A stretch of DNA of 64,000 bases from Roseibium sp. MMSF_3544 (GCF_030732845.1 NZ_JASHKA010000024.1:1-64000), one strand, 5' to 3'. Counted from the stretch's first letter, positions 33,568-42,945 are shown. The notes: generated by a model from the sequence alone, not told the origin. Program-made: numbers and translations.

Positions 33568-34197
33568 TCAGCCGGCCGGAATCTCGCCCACCTGTTTCGG
33601 GACATGGTAGCCCTTTTGCACAGCCGGACGCGCGGCGAGACGCTGATACCAGGCGCGAACGTTCGGATAGTCGTTGAGATCGATCCCCTGCCACTCGTAA
33701 CGTGAGATCCAGGGCCAGCAGGCCATGTCGGCGATCGAGTAGTCATCGACAATGAAGTCACGGCCTTCAAGGCGTTTTTCCAAGACTCCGTAGAGCCGCT
33801 TCACTTCCGCTGAAAACCGCTCTTCCGCATATTCGGCCTTGCCCGGATTGAAATGCAGGTAGTGGTGGGCCTGACCGAGCATCGGACCGAGCCCGCCCAT
33901 CTGCCACATCAGCCACTCGATGGTGCGTGTGCGCTGCTCGCCGTCCGGGGCGAGAAACTGGCCGTGCTTGTCAGCGAGATGGATCATGATGGCACCGGAT
34001 TCCATCAGCTTCAGGCCGGTGTCGCGGTCAACGATCGCGGGGATCTTGTTATTCGGGCCGATTTCCAGGAATTCCGGCGTTTTCTGGTCACCCTGCCCGA
34101 TGTTGATCAGGTGAGCGGTGTAGTCAACGCCGAGTTCTTCGAGAAGGATGGACACCTTGCGCCCGTTCGGCGTGGTCCAGGTGAAAAGATCAATCAT
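33568..34197 (-). CDS. Glutathione S-transferase family protein, YfcG-like
   Basis: A 209-residue thioredoxin-fold/alpha-helical GST. The N-terminal TPNGRKVSILLEEL replaces the usual Cys or Tyr with the Thr/Asn pair seen in YfcG/YghU (Nu-class) disulfide-bond reductases, and the KIPAIVD segment with the cis-Pro and the MESGAI glutathione-binding motif follow. These proteins bind glutathione or GSSG and reduce small disulfides or conjugates. It is the last gene of the operon running from 40430, 50 bases after the NIPSNAP gene. Confidence 0.9.
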   Translation of the reverse strand: MIDLFTWTTPNGRKVSILLEELGVDYTAHLINIGQGDQKTPEFLEIGPNNKIPAIVDRDTGLKLMESGAIMIHLADKHGQFLAPDGEQRTRTIEWLMWQMGGLGPMLGQAHHYLHFNPGKAEYAEERFSAEVKRLYGVLEKRLEGRDFIVDDYSIADMACWPWISRYEWQGIDLNDYPNVRAWYQRLAARPAVQKGYHVPKQVGEIPAG

Positions 34198-34247
34198 GGG
34201 ATTTGCTCCGAAAGCTCTCAGCTGGTTCTAGTGCGTTTGTCTCGACG

Positions 34248-34595
34248 TCACGTCGCCGCCATGTCGAGGGACGGATCGTCGGTTGCCCAGGGGCTGAACG
34301 GTGCCGGGATCAGGATCCGGTTTTCCTGGCTGATCTGAAGCGGGCGTGTTTTCTGCACGTAAGCCTTCCAGCGAGGATCTGCGCCGAGCCGGGCGCGGCG
34401 TTCGGTGCGCTCATCCATGCTCTTGTAGGCCCACATATGCACGATCTGGTGCAGGGGACCGATTTCGGTCGAAAAATACCCGACCATGCGCCCCAGGATC
34501 GGACGCTGGATTTCCAGGCCCTCGTTCTCATAAAGCTTCAGGTACTCCGGCACCGCACCGATCTGGAGGGAATAAATTCGTTGTTCAACAATCAT
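34248..34595 (-). CDS. NIPSNAP family protein
   Basis: A 115-residue ferredoxin-like alpha/beta barrel protein. MIVEQRIYSLQIGAVPEYLKLY and the HQIVHMWAYKSMDERTERRARL helix match NIPSNAP proteins. The frame is open to 34637, but the domain begins exactly at the internal ATG 34595 and the longer form would overlap the upstream ThDP gene. Bacterial NIPSNAPs often accompany aromatic or acid degradation enzymes, with no established activity. It lies 25 bases after the ThDP enzyme gene. Confidence 0.85.
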   Translation of the reverse strand: MIVEQRIYSLQIGAVPEYLKLYENEGLEIQRPILGRMVGYFSTEIGPLHQIVHMWAYKSMDERTERRARLGADPRWKAYVQKTRPLQISQENRILIPAPFSPWATDDPSLDMAAT

Positions 34596-34620
34596 TTGTC
34601 TGCTCGCTTTCAGGAAGTTG

Positions 34621-36363
34621 TCAGGCGTTTGAACCAAGGGCTTTTTCGCCCTGCTGGCGTGCCGCCGAAAGGGATTGTGTCGGGGTCAGCGCTTCCGGGT
34701 CGACCACGATTTCGATCATGTAGCCGCCCTTGGCCTTGCGGGCCCGTTCCAGGGCTTCGGGAAAGGCATCTGTCGTCTCTACCCGTTCACCCGATATCCC
34801 GAAGGCAGCTGCAAAGGCCACGAAATCGGGATTGATCAGATCGGTCGCGATGACATGGGCAGGATGATGGCGCTCCTGGTGCATGCGGATGGTGCCATAC
34901 ATGCCGTTGTTGACGATGATATAGATGACATCGGCACCGTGCTGGCGCGCCGTCGCAAGCTCCTGACCCGTCATCAGGAAACAGCCATCACCCGAAATGC
35001 TGACGACCTCTCGTGCCGGATTGTGCAGCTTGGCAGCAATTGCGGCCGGGACGCTGTAGCCCATAGAGCCGCTGGTCGGTGCCAATTGGGTGCGAAAGTG
35101 CCGGTGTTCGTGAAAACGGTGGACCCAGACGGTGTAGTTGCCAGCACCATTCGTGATGACCGTATCGGCCGGCATTTCATTGGTCAGGGTGCGGATGACC
35201 TCGCCCATGTTGACCTTGCCTGGAACGACCGTCGGTTTGAGAAACGCTTCGTAGTCGGCCCGCTGTTCGTCTCGCCAAGCTCCAAAACGATCATTGCCGT
35301 CAGTCCCACCAGCGCTGCCGATACCAAGCACCGAATCGAAGAAAGCTTCCGGATCGGAGACGATGGAAAGGTCAGGCTGGTAGACCTGACCGAGTTCTTC
35401 CGGGCCCGGATGCACGTGCACAAATGTCATGCGCGGGTGTGGGATACCCAAAAGGGAATAGCCCTGCGTCGTCATCTCGCCAAAGCGCGGTCCGACGGCG
35501 ATGAGGAGATCAACCTCCTCCAGCATACGCTTGCGCAACTTCGGCAGCGGTGCAATGCCGATCACGCCGACATAGTTGTCGTGGCCGTTGTCGACATAGT
35601 CCTGACAGCGGAAGGAAGCCGCGACCGGGATACCAGTGCGCTCGGAAAAGGCCATCGCCTTTTCGCGGCACTCCGCGCTCCACGATGGCCCGCCGACCAC
35701 AAGCAGCGGTTTTTCGGCCTTCGCGATCATGTCCTCGAGCGAAGAAACGTCTTCGGGCAAGGGCGCAGACCTGGCGATCGACGTCGGTCGCAGATCCTCG
35801 CAATCGGCCATTTCGGTGAGCATGTCTTCAGGCAAGGCCAGAACCACCGGACCCGGTCTACCGGACATCGCCGTCTTCCAGGCGCGGGCCAGATATTCGG
35901 GAATGCGGCGGGGATCCTCGATCTGGGCAACCCATTTTGCCATTTCGCCGAACATGCGCCGGTAGTCCATTTCCTGGAACGCCTCACGATCCATCATGGT
36001 GCGCCCGACCTGTCCGATCAGCACAATCATCGGGGTGGAATCCTGAAAGGCCGTATGGACGCCATTGGAGGCATTGGTCGCCCCTGGTCCGCGCGTCACC
36101 GCGCAAATACCAGGTTTGCCCGTCAACTTGCCATAGGCATCGGCCATGTTGGAGGCACCGGATTCGTGGCGGCACGTCACCACCTTGATGTCGTCCTGAT
36201 GTGCGTAGAGCCCCTCCAGCAGGCCGAGGAAGCTTTCGCCCGGAACGCAATAGACGGTGTCGGCGCCGAGCAGGTGAAGCTGATCGGCAAGAATGCGGCC
36301 ACCACTGCGAAGCGTGTCGCTTGCGGGTGCCGGTGGTGTTTGCAGTTCCAGAACGCTGGACAT
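34621..36363 (-). CDS. Thiamine-diphosphate enzyme of the acetolactate-synthase/benzoylformate-decarboxylase type
   Basis: A 580-residue ThDP-dependent enzyme. The N-terminal Pyr domain has the catalytic Glu in CRHESGASNMADAY. The central domain resembles the dinucleotide-binding fold of acetolactate synthase. The C-terminal PP domain has the GDGCFLMTGQEL ... IIVNNG metal/diphosphate motif. It decarboxylates or ligates a 2-oxo acid. It is neither Xsc nor a canonical IlvB, as no small-subunit gene is nearby. Its place between an SDR and a NIPSNAP gene, after a tripartite tricarboxylate transporter, suggests a 2-oxo-acid step in catabolism of the imported carboxylate. Confidence 0.9.
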   Translation of the reverse strand: MSSVLELQTPPAPASDTLRSGGRILADQLHLLGADTVYCVPGESFLGLLEGLYAHQDDIKVVTCRHESGASNMADAYGKLTGKPGICAVTRGPGATNASNGVHTAFQDSTPMIVLIGQVGRTMMDREAFQEMDYRRMFGEMAKWVAQIEDPRRIPEYLARAWKTAMSGRPGPVVLALPEDMLTEMADCEDLRPTSIARSAPLPEDVSSLEDMIAKAEKPLLVVGGPSWSAECREKAMAFSERTGIPVAASFRCQDYVDNGHDNYVGVIGIAPLPKLRKRMLEEVDLLIAVGPRFGEMTTQGYSLLGIPHPRMTFVHVHPGPEELGQVYQPDLSIVSDPEAFFDSVLGIGSAGGTDGNDRFGAWRDEQRADYEAFLKPTVVPGKVNMGEVIRTLTNEMPADTVITNGAGNYTVWVHRFHEHRHFRTQLAPTSGSMGYSVPAAIAAKLHNPAREVVSISGDGCFLMTGQELATARQHGADVIYIIVNNGMYGTIRMHQERHHPAHVIATDLINPDFVAFAAAFGISGERVETTDAFPEALERARKAKGGYMIEIVVDPEALTPTQSLSAARQQGEKALGSNA

Positions 36364-36380
36364 TTCCCGGTTCCCCTGCC

Positions 36381-37166
36381 TCAGATACTCTTGATCATGC
36401 CGCCGTCGACACGGGTCATCTGACCGGTCACGTAGCCTGCAGGCTCGCTCAGCATGAAGACCGCGACACTGGCGAATTCCTCGGGCCGGCCGTAGCGCTT
36501 GGCAGGCAGGGAGGCGGCAATTTCGGTCCGAACCTGTTCCAGCGTCTTGCCTTCGCGCTGTGCTCTTGCGGTATCGAGCTGTCCGACGCGGTCGGTATCG
36601 ATCTTGCCCGGCAGGATCATGTTGACGGTGATGCCGTCACCGGCAACCTCGTTCGACAGCGTTTTGCAGAAACCCGCCATGGCGCCCCGGATCGTATTGG
36701 AGACGGCAAGGTTCGGAATCGGTTGCACGACACCTGACGATCCGATCGCAAGGATCCGGCCCCATTTGCGCGCCTTCATGACCTCGACGGTGGCCTCAGT
36801 GATCCGGAACAGGCTGAACAGTAGTGTCTGGGCAGAGCGATGCCAGACCTCGGCCGTCACGCCGAGCGAGGGCGAGGGCGGTGGGCCGCCGGCGTTGTTC
36901 AGAAGGATATCGGGCTTGATCTCGTTGCGTACGCGATCGCAGAACACCTCGACAGCTGCCGCACCCGAAAGGTCAAGGGCAACCGGTGTAACCGTGACGC
37001 CGAAGGTGCTTGAGAGGTTGGCTGACAGGCCCGCAAGCTTGTCTTCGCTGCGGGCGACCAGAAAGAGGTTTGCGCCTTCTTCGGCCAGCTTTTCAGCGAT
37101 GGCTTTTCCAAGCCCCTGGGAGGCGCCAAGAACCAATGCGGTCTTTCCGCGAATACCCAAATCCAT
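36381..37166 (-). CDS. SDR-fold protein lacking the usual Tyr-Lys catalytic pair
   Basis: A 261-residue protein. The Rossmann motif GASQGLGKA (about residues 14-22) and NNAGGPPP are normal for an SDR. At the active site, however, the canonical Y-x-x-x-K is replaced: the aligned stretch is IPNLAVSNTIRGAMAG, putting Leu and Asn where Tyr and Lys belong. A known subgroup of FabG-like SDRs has this LxxSN pattern, so it is not a recent mutation. The SSG serine is kept. It may bind NAD(P) but work as a dehydrogenase by another route, or as a non-catalytic partner. It lies 17 bases upstream of the ThDP gene. Confidence 0.88.
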   Translation of the reverse strand: MDLGIRGKTALVLGASQGLGKAIAEKLAEEGANLFLVARSEDKLAGLSANLSSTFGVTVTPVALDLSGAAAVEVFCDRVRNEIKPDILLNNAGGPPPSPSLGVTAEVWHRSAQTLLFSLFRITEATVEVMKARKWGRILAIGSSGVVQPIPNLAVSNTIRGAMAGFCKTLSNEVAGDGITVNMILPGKIDTDRVGQLDTARAQREGKTLEQVRTEIAASLPAKRYGRPEEFASVAVFMLSEPAGYVTGQMTRVDGGMIKSI

Positions 37167-37186
37167 AAGAGAAACTCCACAAAGGT

Positions 37187-38866
37187 TTATTCAGAAGGTT
37201 GTGTCTGTTCGCCAGTGGCCGGTTTGAAACCGTATTTGAGGCGATAGAGCAGCATTACAATGCCGGTGACGGCCATGGCGATGGCGACGACCGGGCGCAC
37301 GATGCCCGGCATCATGAAGACCGGGACAGCTTGTACGATCAGAAGCGCTGGAATGAAGAACCGGGTCCACGCAGCCTTGCCGATATGCTTCTGGTAGTAT
37401 GGGAAGACCAGGGAGAAACAGCCGAGCAGCAGAAAGAACAGCGACCAGGGCCGGCTGATGAACACCCAGATATCATCCGAGCGGGCAACCACCTGGCTGA
37501 GGCGAGCCTCGGCAATGCCACCCAGAACCACGCCCAGCACCATGGGCACGATCGGAAAGCCGAGTGAGCGCAGGACAAAGCCGATGATGCCGAAGACGAA
37601 CAGCGTCCACATATCGTAGGTGACGTTGTTGAGCGCGAAAATGCCGACGGAGCAGTAAAACAGGATCACAGCTGCGAGCATGTACATCTTCACCTTGGTG
37701 ACGAGCACGAAGCCGCGCAGAGTGAAGGATTGCAGCGCGAGCATCATGAAATTTGCAACGAAGAACGCCAGGAAGATCGAATAGGCAATCTGCGGCTCGT
37801 CGGAGATGAAACTCGGGCTCGGAATGACGTCATGGATCAGCAGCGCGCCGAGCATGATCGCCGTCATGATGTCACCGGGAAGGCCAAGTGCCATCATGAC
37901 GATCAACGCACCGCCGGCTGTTGCATTGTTGGCGGATTCCGGCGCGATAATGCCGTCGACGGCACCCTTGCCGAATTCGTCCGATTCCTTGCTGGTCTTC
38001 TTGGCCTGGTCGTAGGCCAGGATGTTGGAAATCGTGCTGCCCGCCGCCGGAAGAACGCCGACAAAGACACCAATCAGCGACGAGCGGATGATGTTGCCCC
38101 AGCGGCTGAGCACCTGACGGGCGGCTCCCAGGTAATCGATATGAACCGCGTGCGCCTCGTTTCCGCCGAGCCGCTGATGCGCTTTTTCGGATGTCCGCAC
38201 GTCGCCCAAAAGACGGCTGAAGGCGAAGAGACCAACCAGCACCGGCAGGAACGCAAAGCCCTGCGTGACCGGATCGAACCCGAAGGTAAAACGCGGCTGG
38301 CCGAACACCACGTCGCTGCCGATCGTGGCAATCAGCAGGCCGAGCAGGGCTGCCATCAGGCCTTTCAGGATCTGATCACCGGCCATGCTGGCCGTAACCG
38401 TGAGCGCGAACAGGATCAGCGAGAAATAGTCGACCGGCTGGAACTCAAGGCCGATGAGAGCCAATTGCGGGGCGACGATCATCAGGACGATGGAGGCGAT
38501 AACGCCACCGAAAAACGATGCCCAGACACCGATGCCGAGCGCCAGACCCGGGCGTCCGCCGCGGGCCATCGGGTACCCGTCAAATGTTGTTGCGACCGAA
38601 GACGGCGTCCCGGGGATTCCTGTGAGGATACCAGACATCAGGCCGCCGGAAAGACCGCCGACATAGACCGCGATCATGGTCGCCAGTCCCTCGACCGCTG
38701 TCATGGAAAAGGTGAACGGCAGCACAAGAACAACTGCCATTGCGATGGTGAAACCAGGAATGGCACCTGCGATCAGGCCGGCCATGGTGCCGACCATCAT
38801 CAGGATCATCGTCTTGATGGTGAATAGCTCGGGCGCTGCCAGCGTCAGGTTTTCAAATAATCCCAT
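37187..38866 (-). CDS. Tripartite tricarboxylate transporter large permease (TctA family)
   Basis: A 559-residue permease with about 11-12 transmembrane segments. The family motifs GAIPGFTIAMAVVLVLPFTF, GILTGIPGTPSSVATTFDGYPMA and the second repeat GVLPAAGSTISNILAYDQAK are present. It forms the ion-driven uptake complex with TctB and the periplasmic TctC encoded upstream. It lies 4 bases after the TctB gene and is followed by an SDR gene 20 bases later, so transport and metabolism share a message. Substrate classes of this family include citrate, aromatic acids and tartrate; none is indicated here. Confidence 0.94.
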   Translation of the reverse strand: MGLFENLTLAAPELFTIKTMILMMVGTMAGLIAGAIPGFTIAMAVVLVLPFTFSMTAVEGLATMIAVYVGGLSGGLMSGILTGIPGTPSSVATTFDGYPMARGGRPGLALGIGVWASFFGGVIASIVLMIVAPQLALIGLEFQPVDYFSLILFALTVTASMAGDQILKGLMAALLGLLIATIGSDVVFGQPRFTFGFDPVTQGFAFLPVLVGLFAFSRLLGDVRTSEKAHQRLGGNEAHAVHIDYLGAARQVLSRWGNIIRSSLIGVFVGVLPAAGSTISNILAYDQAKKTSKESDEFGKGAVDGIIAPESANNATAGGALIVMMALGLPGDIMTAIMLGALLIHDVIPSPSFISDEPQIAYSIFLAFFVANFMMLALQSFTLRGFVLVTKVKMYMLAAVILFYCSVGIFALNNVTYDMWTLFVFGIIGFVLRSLGFPIVPMVLGVVLGGIAEARLSQVVARSDDIWVFISRPWSLFFLLLGCFSLVFPYYQKHIGKAAWTRFFIPALLIVQAVPVFMMPGIVRPVVAIAMAVTGIVMLLYRLKYGFKPATGEQTQPSE

Positions 38867-38870
38867 GTTA

Positions 38871-39347
38871 TCAATAAACTCTCAGGATTTCGCCTTCAGG
38901 CAGCAGGACGCCGAGCATCTGGGTGAAGATCGCCCACATGCCGATCACGAAGAAAGCGGCGATGGCGGCGTGCAACGCCAATTGGCGCGGTTTCCAGCCA
39001 CCCAGCACGCAAAGCGTGAGGAAAACATAGGCAAGGCCGCCCAGAAGCATGCCGGCATAGGGCATCGTGATCAGAAACAGAAAGAACAGCGCGAAACATA
39101 TGAACGGGTTCTTGTTGTGCTGAAGCCAGTCGGAAACCGTAACCTTCTCCGTTTTTTGCGGAGCACGCTGGGACTGGAACAACAGCAGCGCGGACAAGAG
39201 CGCCAGCGGCACGATGATGATGCGTGGCCAGAGCGCCGGCGACATCTGGCCAAACATGGCCGGTGGCAACTCAAGCGACGCTGCAAACATCACGGCGCAG
39301 AGCAGCAGAAAGAATACCGCAACGAAGGCATCTCGATTGAGCGACAT
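38871..39347 (-). CDS. Tripartite tricarboxylate transporter small permease (TctB family)
   Basis: A 158-residue membrane protein with four transmembrane helices and the typical PALWPRIIIVPLALLSALLLF segment after the first helix. It pairs with TctA. Poor overall conservation is usual for this subunit, so the call depends on topology and position between tctC-like and tctA-like genes. Confidence 0.88.
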   Translation of the reverse strand: MSLNRDAFVAVFFLLLCAVMFAASLELPPAMFGQMSPALWPRIIIVPLALLSALLLFQSQRAPQKTEKVTVSDWLQHNKNPFICFALFFLFLITMPYAGMLLGGLAYVFLTLCVLGGWKPRQLALHAAIAAFFVIGMWAIFTQMLGVLLPEGEILRVY

Positions 39348-39370
39348 ATGCTGAATTCCAGGAATTGAAG

Positions 39371-39394
39371 ATCACGCCCCGGGAAGGGCGTGAT
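39371..39394 (-). other. Hairpin in the TctC-TctB intercistronic gap
   Basis: ATCACGCCC at 39371-39379 pairs with GGGCGTGAT at 39386-39394 around a 6-base loop, in the 99-base gap between the binding-protein gene (ending at 39447) and the TctB gene (starting at 39347). No T run follows on the minus strand. The parallel with the ABC operon hairpin near 11.86 kb suggests the same role of shielding the binding-protein message. Confidence 0.6.
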
Positions 39395-39446
39395 CGGACA
39401 AGCTGTTTGGTGCGGCCTTTTCAGGCTGCTCGGAACGCGGTCGGAG

Positions 39447-40430
39447 TTACTGGAAGCGTCCGACTTTCAGCGACTTGGCCGCATCCAGGAATTCCTTCTC
39501 GGTGCCTTTCCACCACTCGGCATATTCCTCCGGGCCGAGATAGACCACGGCTGTCCCCTTGGCCGCCTGGGCGTCGATGAACTCCTGATCCTCGGTCGGT
39601 GCCTTGAAGACCTCGGCCCAGTAGTCGACGATTTCCTGAGGCGTTCCCTTCGGCAGCATGACGCCGCGGGTCAGGGAATAGGTCATGTCGACACCCTTCT
39701 CCTTGAGCGTCGGAACATCCGGAATGAGGTCGTTGCGCTCGTCAGCCGCGATCGCAAAGGCTTTGAGTTTGCCATCTCCGCGCTGGGTGCGTGCTGCCGC
39801 CATGTTGATGCCGCCGAGATCGATGGAGCCGTTGAGAAGGCCGGTGATGCGGCCTGCGGTTCCACCCTGGAACGGCACATAGGCATAGTCGGTTCCGGTT
39901 TTGGCGCCGAGCATGATCCAGAGGAAATGACTGGTCGCGCCCATGGAGACGCCGGTCGGAATGCCGCCGGGGTTTTCCTTGGCGGCATCGAGCATGCCCT
40001 CAAGGTCTTCGTAAGGGACGTGTCCGCCCGCTCCGATGATTTCCGGAGTGTCGGTGAGCATGGCGACCGGCTCGAAGCCGTCCCAGCTGAATTCGGTGAC
40101 GCCGTTGATATAGTTGACGACGAGATGCTGGTGGATCGCAAACAGGGTGCAGCCGTCCGGCTTGGCGGCATGCGCCTCCTTCGCACCCTTGGCACCGCCC
40201 TGACCCGGAACGGTCACGACCTTGACCTTGACCGGAGCATCAGAGCCATCGATTGCCTTTTCGAAGATACCGAAAATGACGCTTGTTCCTCCACCGGCAC
40301 CCCAGGGAACGACAAGCTTGGCCGTGCTGCAGGGCAGTTCGACAGCAGACGCCGATGTCACGCCGCCGACCACGGTCGCCGCAGCCAGGGCGACCCCGCC
40401 GAGGAGTTTGGAGATGGACTTCCTTTTCAT
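39447..40430 (-). CDS. Tripartite tricarboxylate transporter solute-binding protein (TctC/Bug family)
   Basis: A 327-residue periplasmic protein with a signal peptide of about 29 residues (cut near ASA). Bug-family features include LVVPWGAGGGTSVIF at the start of domain 1, VPGQGGAKGAKEA, and PYEDLEGMLDAAKENPGGIPTG. These proteins bind carboxylates such as tricarboxylates, aromatic acids or amino-acid derivatives. It heads the operon and is divergent from the LysR gene at 40605 (174 bases between starts), which is the likely activator. Confidence 0.93.
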   Translation of the reverse strand: MKRKSISKLLGGVALAAATVVGGVTSASAVELPCSTAKLVVPWGAGGGTSVIFGIFEKAIDGSDAPVKVKVVTVPGQGGAKGAKEAHAAKPDGCTLFAIHQHLVVNYINGVTEFSWDGFEPVAMLTDTPEIIGAGGHVPYEDLEGMLDAAKENPGGIPTGVSMGATSHFLWIMLGAKTGTDYAYVPFQGGTAGRITGLLNGSIDLGGINMAAARTQRGDGKLKAFAIAADERNDLIPDVPTLKEKGVDMTYSLTRGVMLPKGTPQEIVDYWAEVFKAPTEDQEFIDAQAAKGTAVVYLGPEEYAEWWKGTEKEFLDAAKSLKVGRFQ

Positions 40431-40604
40431 TGACTTCCTCCCAGAATGTCAGGTTCCGATGCGTGTCGACGTATTATCGATTTTTTCTCGCAAAGGGCAC
40501 AAAAGACCATATTAAGGCAGATCTCTTATCTTTTGCAGCATAATTGTGTTTTTGAGGGAAACAATATAGAAAGCAAAAACACTTTGTTGCATGGATGGGA
40601 TAAT

Positions 40605-41558
40605 ATGGATCCTGATTTGCTCACGGATATGGCGGTTTTTGCCGCCGTCGTGGAACAGAACGGCTTCACTCCGGCCGCAGATGTCCTGAATATGTCGAAA
40701 TCGAATGTCAGCCGGCGCATCTCCGCGCTGGAAGACCGGCTCGACCTGAAACTCATCCACCGCACCACGCGCAAGATCGGTCTGACGGAGAGCGGCCGGG
40801 TCTATTACGAGTATTGCGCCAGGCTTGTCGCCGAAGGCCGGGCGGCGGATGCCGCGATGATGGCCATGAACTCGTCACCGAGCGGTTTGTTGAACGTGAG
40901 CCTGCCCGAAACGCTTGGGCGCTCCTTCATCTTGCCGCTGCTGCCGAAGTTTCTGGAAGAATACCCCAATATCCGGCTCAACGTTTCCTTCAGCAACCGC
41001 AAGGTTGACCTGATCGAAGAGCGCTGTGATGTCGCCGTTCGCAAGGGGGCGATCGAGGACGATACGCTGTGCGCGATACCGCTCGGCGAAAGCCGGCAGT
41101 ATCTTTTTGCCGCACCGGACTATCTGACCAGATCAGAGGCGATCGAGCAGCCCGCCGATCTGGAAAGCCACGCCTTTGTTGCAAGCCGAACGGGTTTCGG
41201 TCCGCTGCAGGTTGAACTCACGCGCAAGGGCGACGTCTCTGTCATCAACGTGCTACCGCGCGTCGGCGTCCGGGATCATGAGGCCGTGCTGAGTTTGGCA
41301 AGGGCAGGTATGGGTGTCGCGTTGCTGCCGGCCTGGCTTGCCAGGGAACAGGTTGCAAACGGTGAGCTGACGCCAGTTCTGCCGAGCTGGCACGGACCGT
41401 CGGTCCAGTTCAATGCTGTCTTTCATCCGCATCGGGGCATGGCACCGAGCCTCAGGGCGTTCGTGAGCTTCCTCAAGGACCATTTCAAGGTGCATCGCCC
41501 ACTCGACGAAAACTCACCCGATCAGCGCCTGCAACCGCGTCTCACGGTCGTGCGTTAG
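40605..41558 (+). CDS. LysR-family transcriptional regulator
   Basis: A 317-residue LysR protein of the DsdC/PecT-like style with the HTH at about residues 17-36 (FTPAADVLNMSKSNVSRRI) and the effector domain after residue 90. The frame opens to 40446, but ATG at 40605 starts the domain at the expected place and is preceded by GGATGGGA. It is divergent from the TctC operon, which it probably activates with the imported carboxylate or a product as effector. Confidence 0.92.
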   Translation: MDPDLLTDMAVFAAVVEQNGFTPAADVLNMSKSNVSRRISALEDRLDLKLIHRTTRKIGLTESGRVYYEYCARLVAEGRAADAAMMAMNSSPSGLLNVSLPETLGRSFILPLLPKFLEEYPNIRLNVSFSNRKVDLIEERCDVAVRKGAIEDDTLCAIPLGESRQYLFAAPDYLTRSEAIEQPADLESHAFVASRTGFGPLQVELTRKGDVSVINVLPRVGVRDHEAVLSLARAGMGVALLPAWLAREQVANGELTPVLPSWHGPSVQFNAVFHPHRGMAPSLRAFVSFLKDHFKVHRPLDENSPDQRLQPRLTVVR

Positions 41559-41610
41559 CTTGAGAAGCTGAAATTCAAACTATTCGTCTTGTCTTCCAAG
41601 AGCGTGACCA

Positions 41611-42945
41611 TCACGCGCGACCATCCGGCCAGCTCGCATGAAGACTGTCGATCACGTACATATGCGCGTGCCGTTTGCCTGAGGCATCCTTCAGGTGGGG
41701 ATGATCTGCCGGAAGCTCGGGATGATCGTGCAATATCACCGTTGCATCGGACGCCGGCCAGAGCCGGGCAGCTGCCAGCACGCCGATGAAGGCCAACGCG
41801 GCCAGGGTGATGACGGTGGCCGAGAGCCCCGCACCGCTGCCAAGCCATCCTGCAAGCGGGTAAGTCACCATCCAGCAGCCGTGGGAGAGGGCAAATTGCG
41901 CGGCAAAGACCATCGGCCTGTCTTCGGCATGGGCCGAGTTGCGCAAAAGACGCCCGGAAGGAACCAACACCGCGGCGTTCGCAAGCCCCATCAGGAACCA
42001 GATCAGCAGTAGGCAGTACCACAGTGCTGACAAGGGGAATGCGAGGATCAGCATCGAGAATCCAAACAGACACAGTGGCAGGACGAAGGCGCCAGACACC
42101 ATGATCGTTCGGTCTTTGAGTGACGAAAGCAGACGTGGCAAGGCAAGCGCCATCAGCATGGAACCACCGCCGTAGGCGGCCATCGCCAGGGCGAGGTCGG
42201 CATCGCTGCGGCCAAGCAGCGTCTTGACGATCACCACCGAGTTGACGATCACGATGGCTCCTGCGGAAGCGATTGTCAGGTTGAGAGCAAACAAACCCTG
42301 CAGGCGAGGTGTCTTCAAATAGATCTGCATTCCTTGCGAAATACGTTTCCAGGGCGAAGCATGTTTGACGATCGTTGCCGCCGGCAGCGTGACGGAGACA
42401 ACAAGTGCTGCCGAGACAAGAAATCCGGCCACAGTGCCGCCGAAGAGCCAGTGAAAACCGACAAGGCCGATCAGGGCTGCTGCAACCATCGGGCTCAGCA
42501 GGTTTTCCAGATCGTAGGCCATGCGGGACAGCGATAGAGCGTTGGTATAGTCGTCCTCGTCGGGAAGGATGTCCGGAATGGTGGCCTGAAACGTGGGTGT
42601 AAAGGCGGCCGACGCCGATTGTAGCAATGCGATCAACAGATAAACCTGCCAGACAGCGTCAACAAAAGGCAGAGCGATTGCAACACCGGCCCTGATCAAA
42701 TCAAGTACGACGAGAAAGGCACGGCGCGGGAAGTGAGAGGCGAACCCGGCTGCTACTGGCGACAAGCTCACATAGATGATCATCTTTATGGCGAGCGCGG
42801 TTCCAAGCACTGCTCCGGCTTCCGCACCAGCTAGATCATAAGCAAGCAGCGCAAGCGCGACCGTCATCAGTCCGGTTCCGAAGAGAGCGATGACCTGGGC
42901 CGCGAAGAGATGCCTGTAGGTGCGATTGGCAAGAACGCTGAACAT
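41611..42945 (-). CDS. MFS transporter with a His-rich C-terminal tail
   Basis: A 444-residue major facilitator with 12 predicted transmembrane helices. The last ~43 residues are a hydrophilic tail with seven His (HDHPEL, DHPHL, RHAHM, SLHASW), a pattern seen in metal-export permeases such as NreB-like nickel transporters. It may export a transition metal or sense it through the tail; a drug-type substrate remains possible. It stands alone between a LysR gene and the divergent YdeI gene. Confidence 0.85.
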   Translation of the reverse strand: MFSVLANRTYRHLFAAQVIALFGTGLMTVALALLAYDLAGAEAGAVLGTALAIKMIIYVSLSPVAAGFASHFPRRAFLVVLDLIRAGVAIALPFVDAVWQVYLLIALLQSASAAFTPTFQATIPDILPDEDDYTNALSLSRMAYDLENLLSPMVAAALIGLVGFHWLFGGTVAGFLVSAALVVSVTLPAATIVKHASPWKRISQGMQIYLKTPRLQGLFALNLTIASAGAIVIVNSVVIVKTLLGRSDADLALAMAAYGGGSMLMALALPRLLSSLKDRTIMVSGAFVLPLCLFGFSMLILAFPLSALWYCLLLIWFLMGLANAAVLVPSGRLLRNSAHAEDRPMVFAAQFALSHGCWMVTYPLAGWLGSGAGLSATVITLAALAFIGVLAAARLWPASDATVILHDHPELPADHPHLKDASGKRHAHMYVIDSLHASWPDGRA

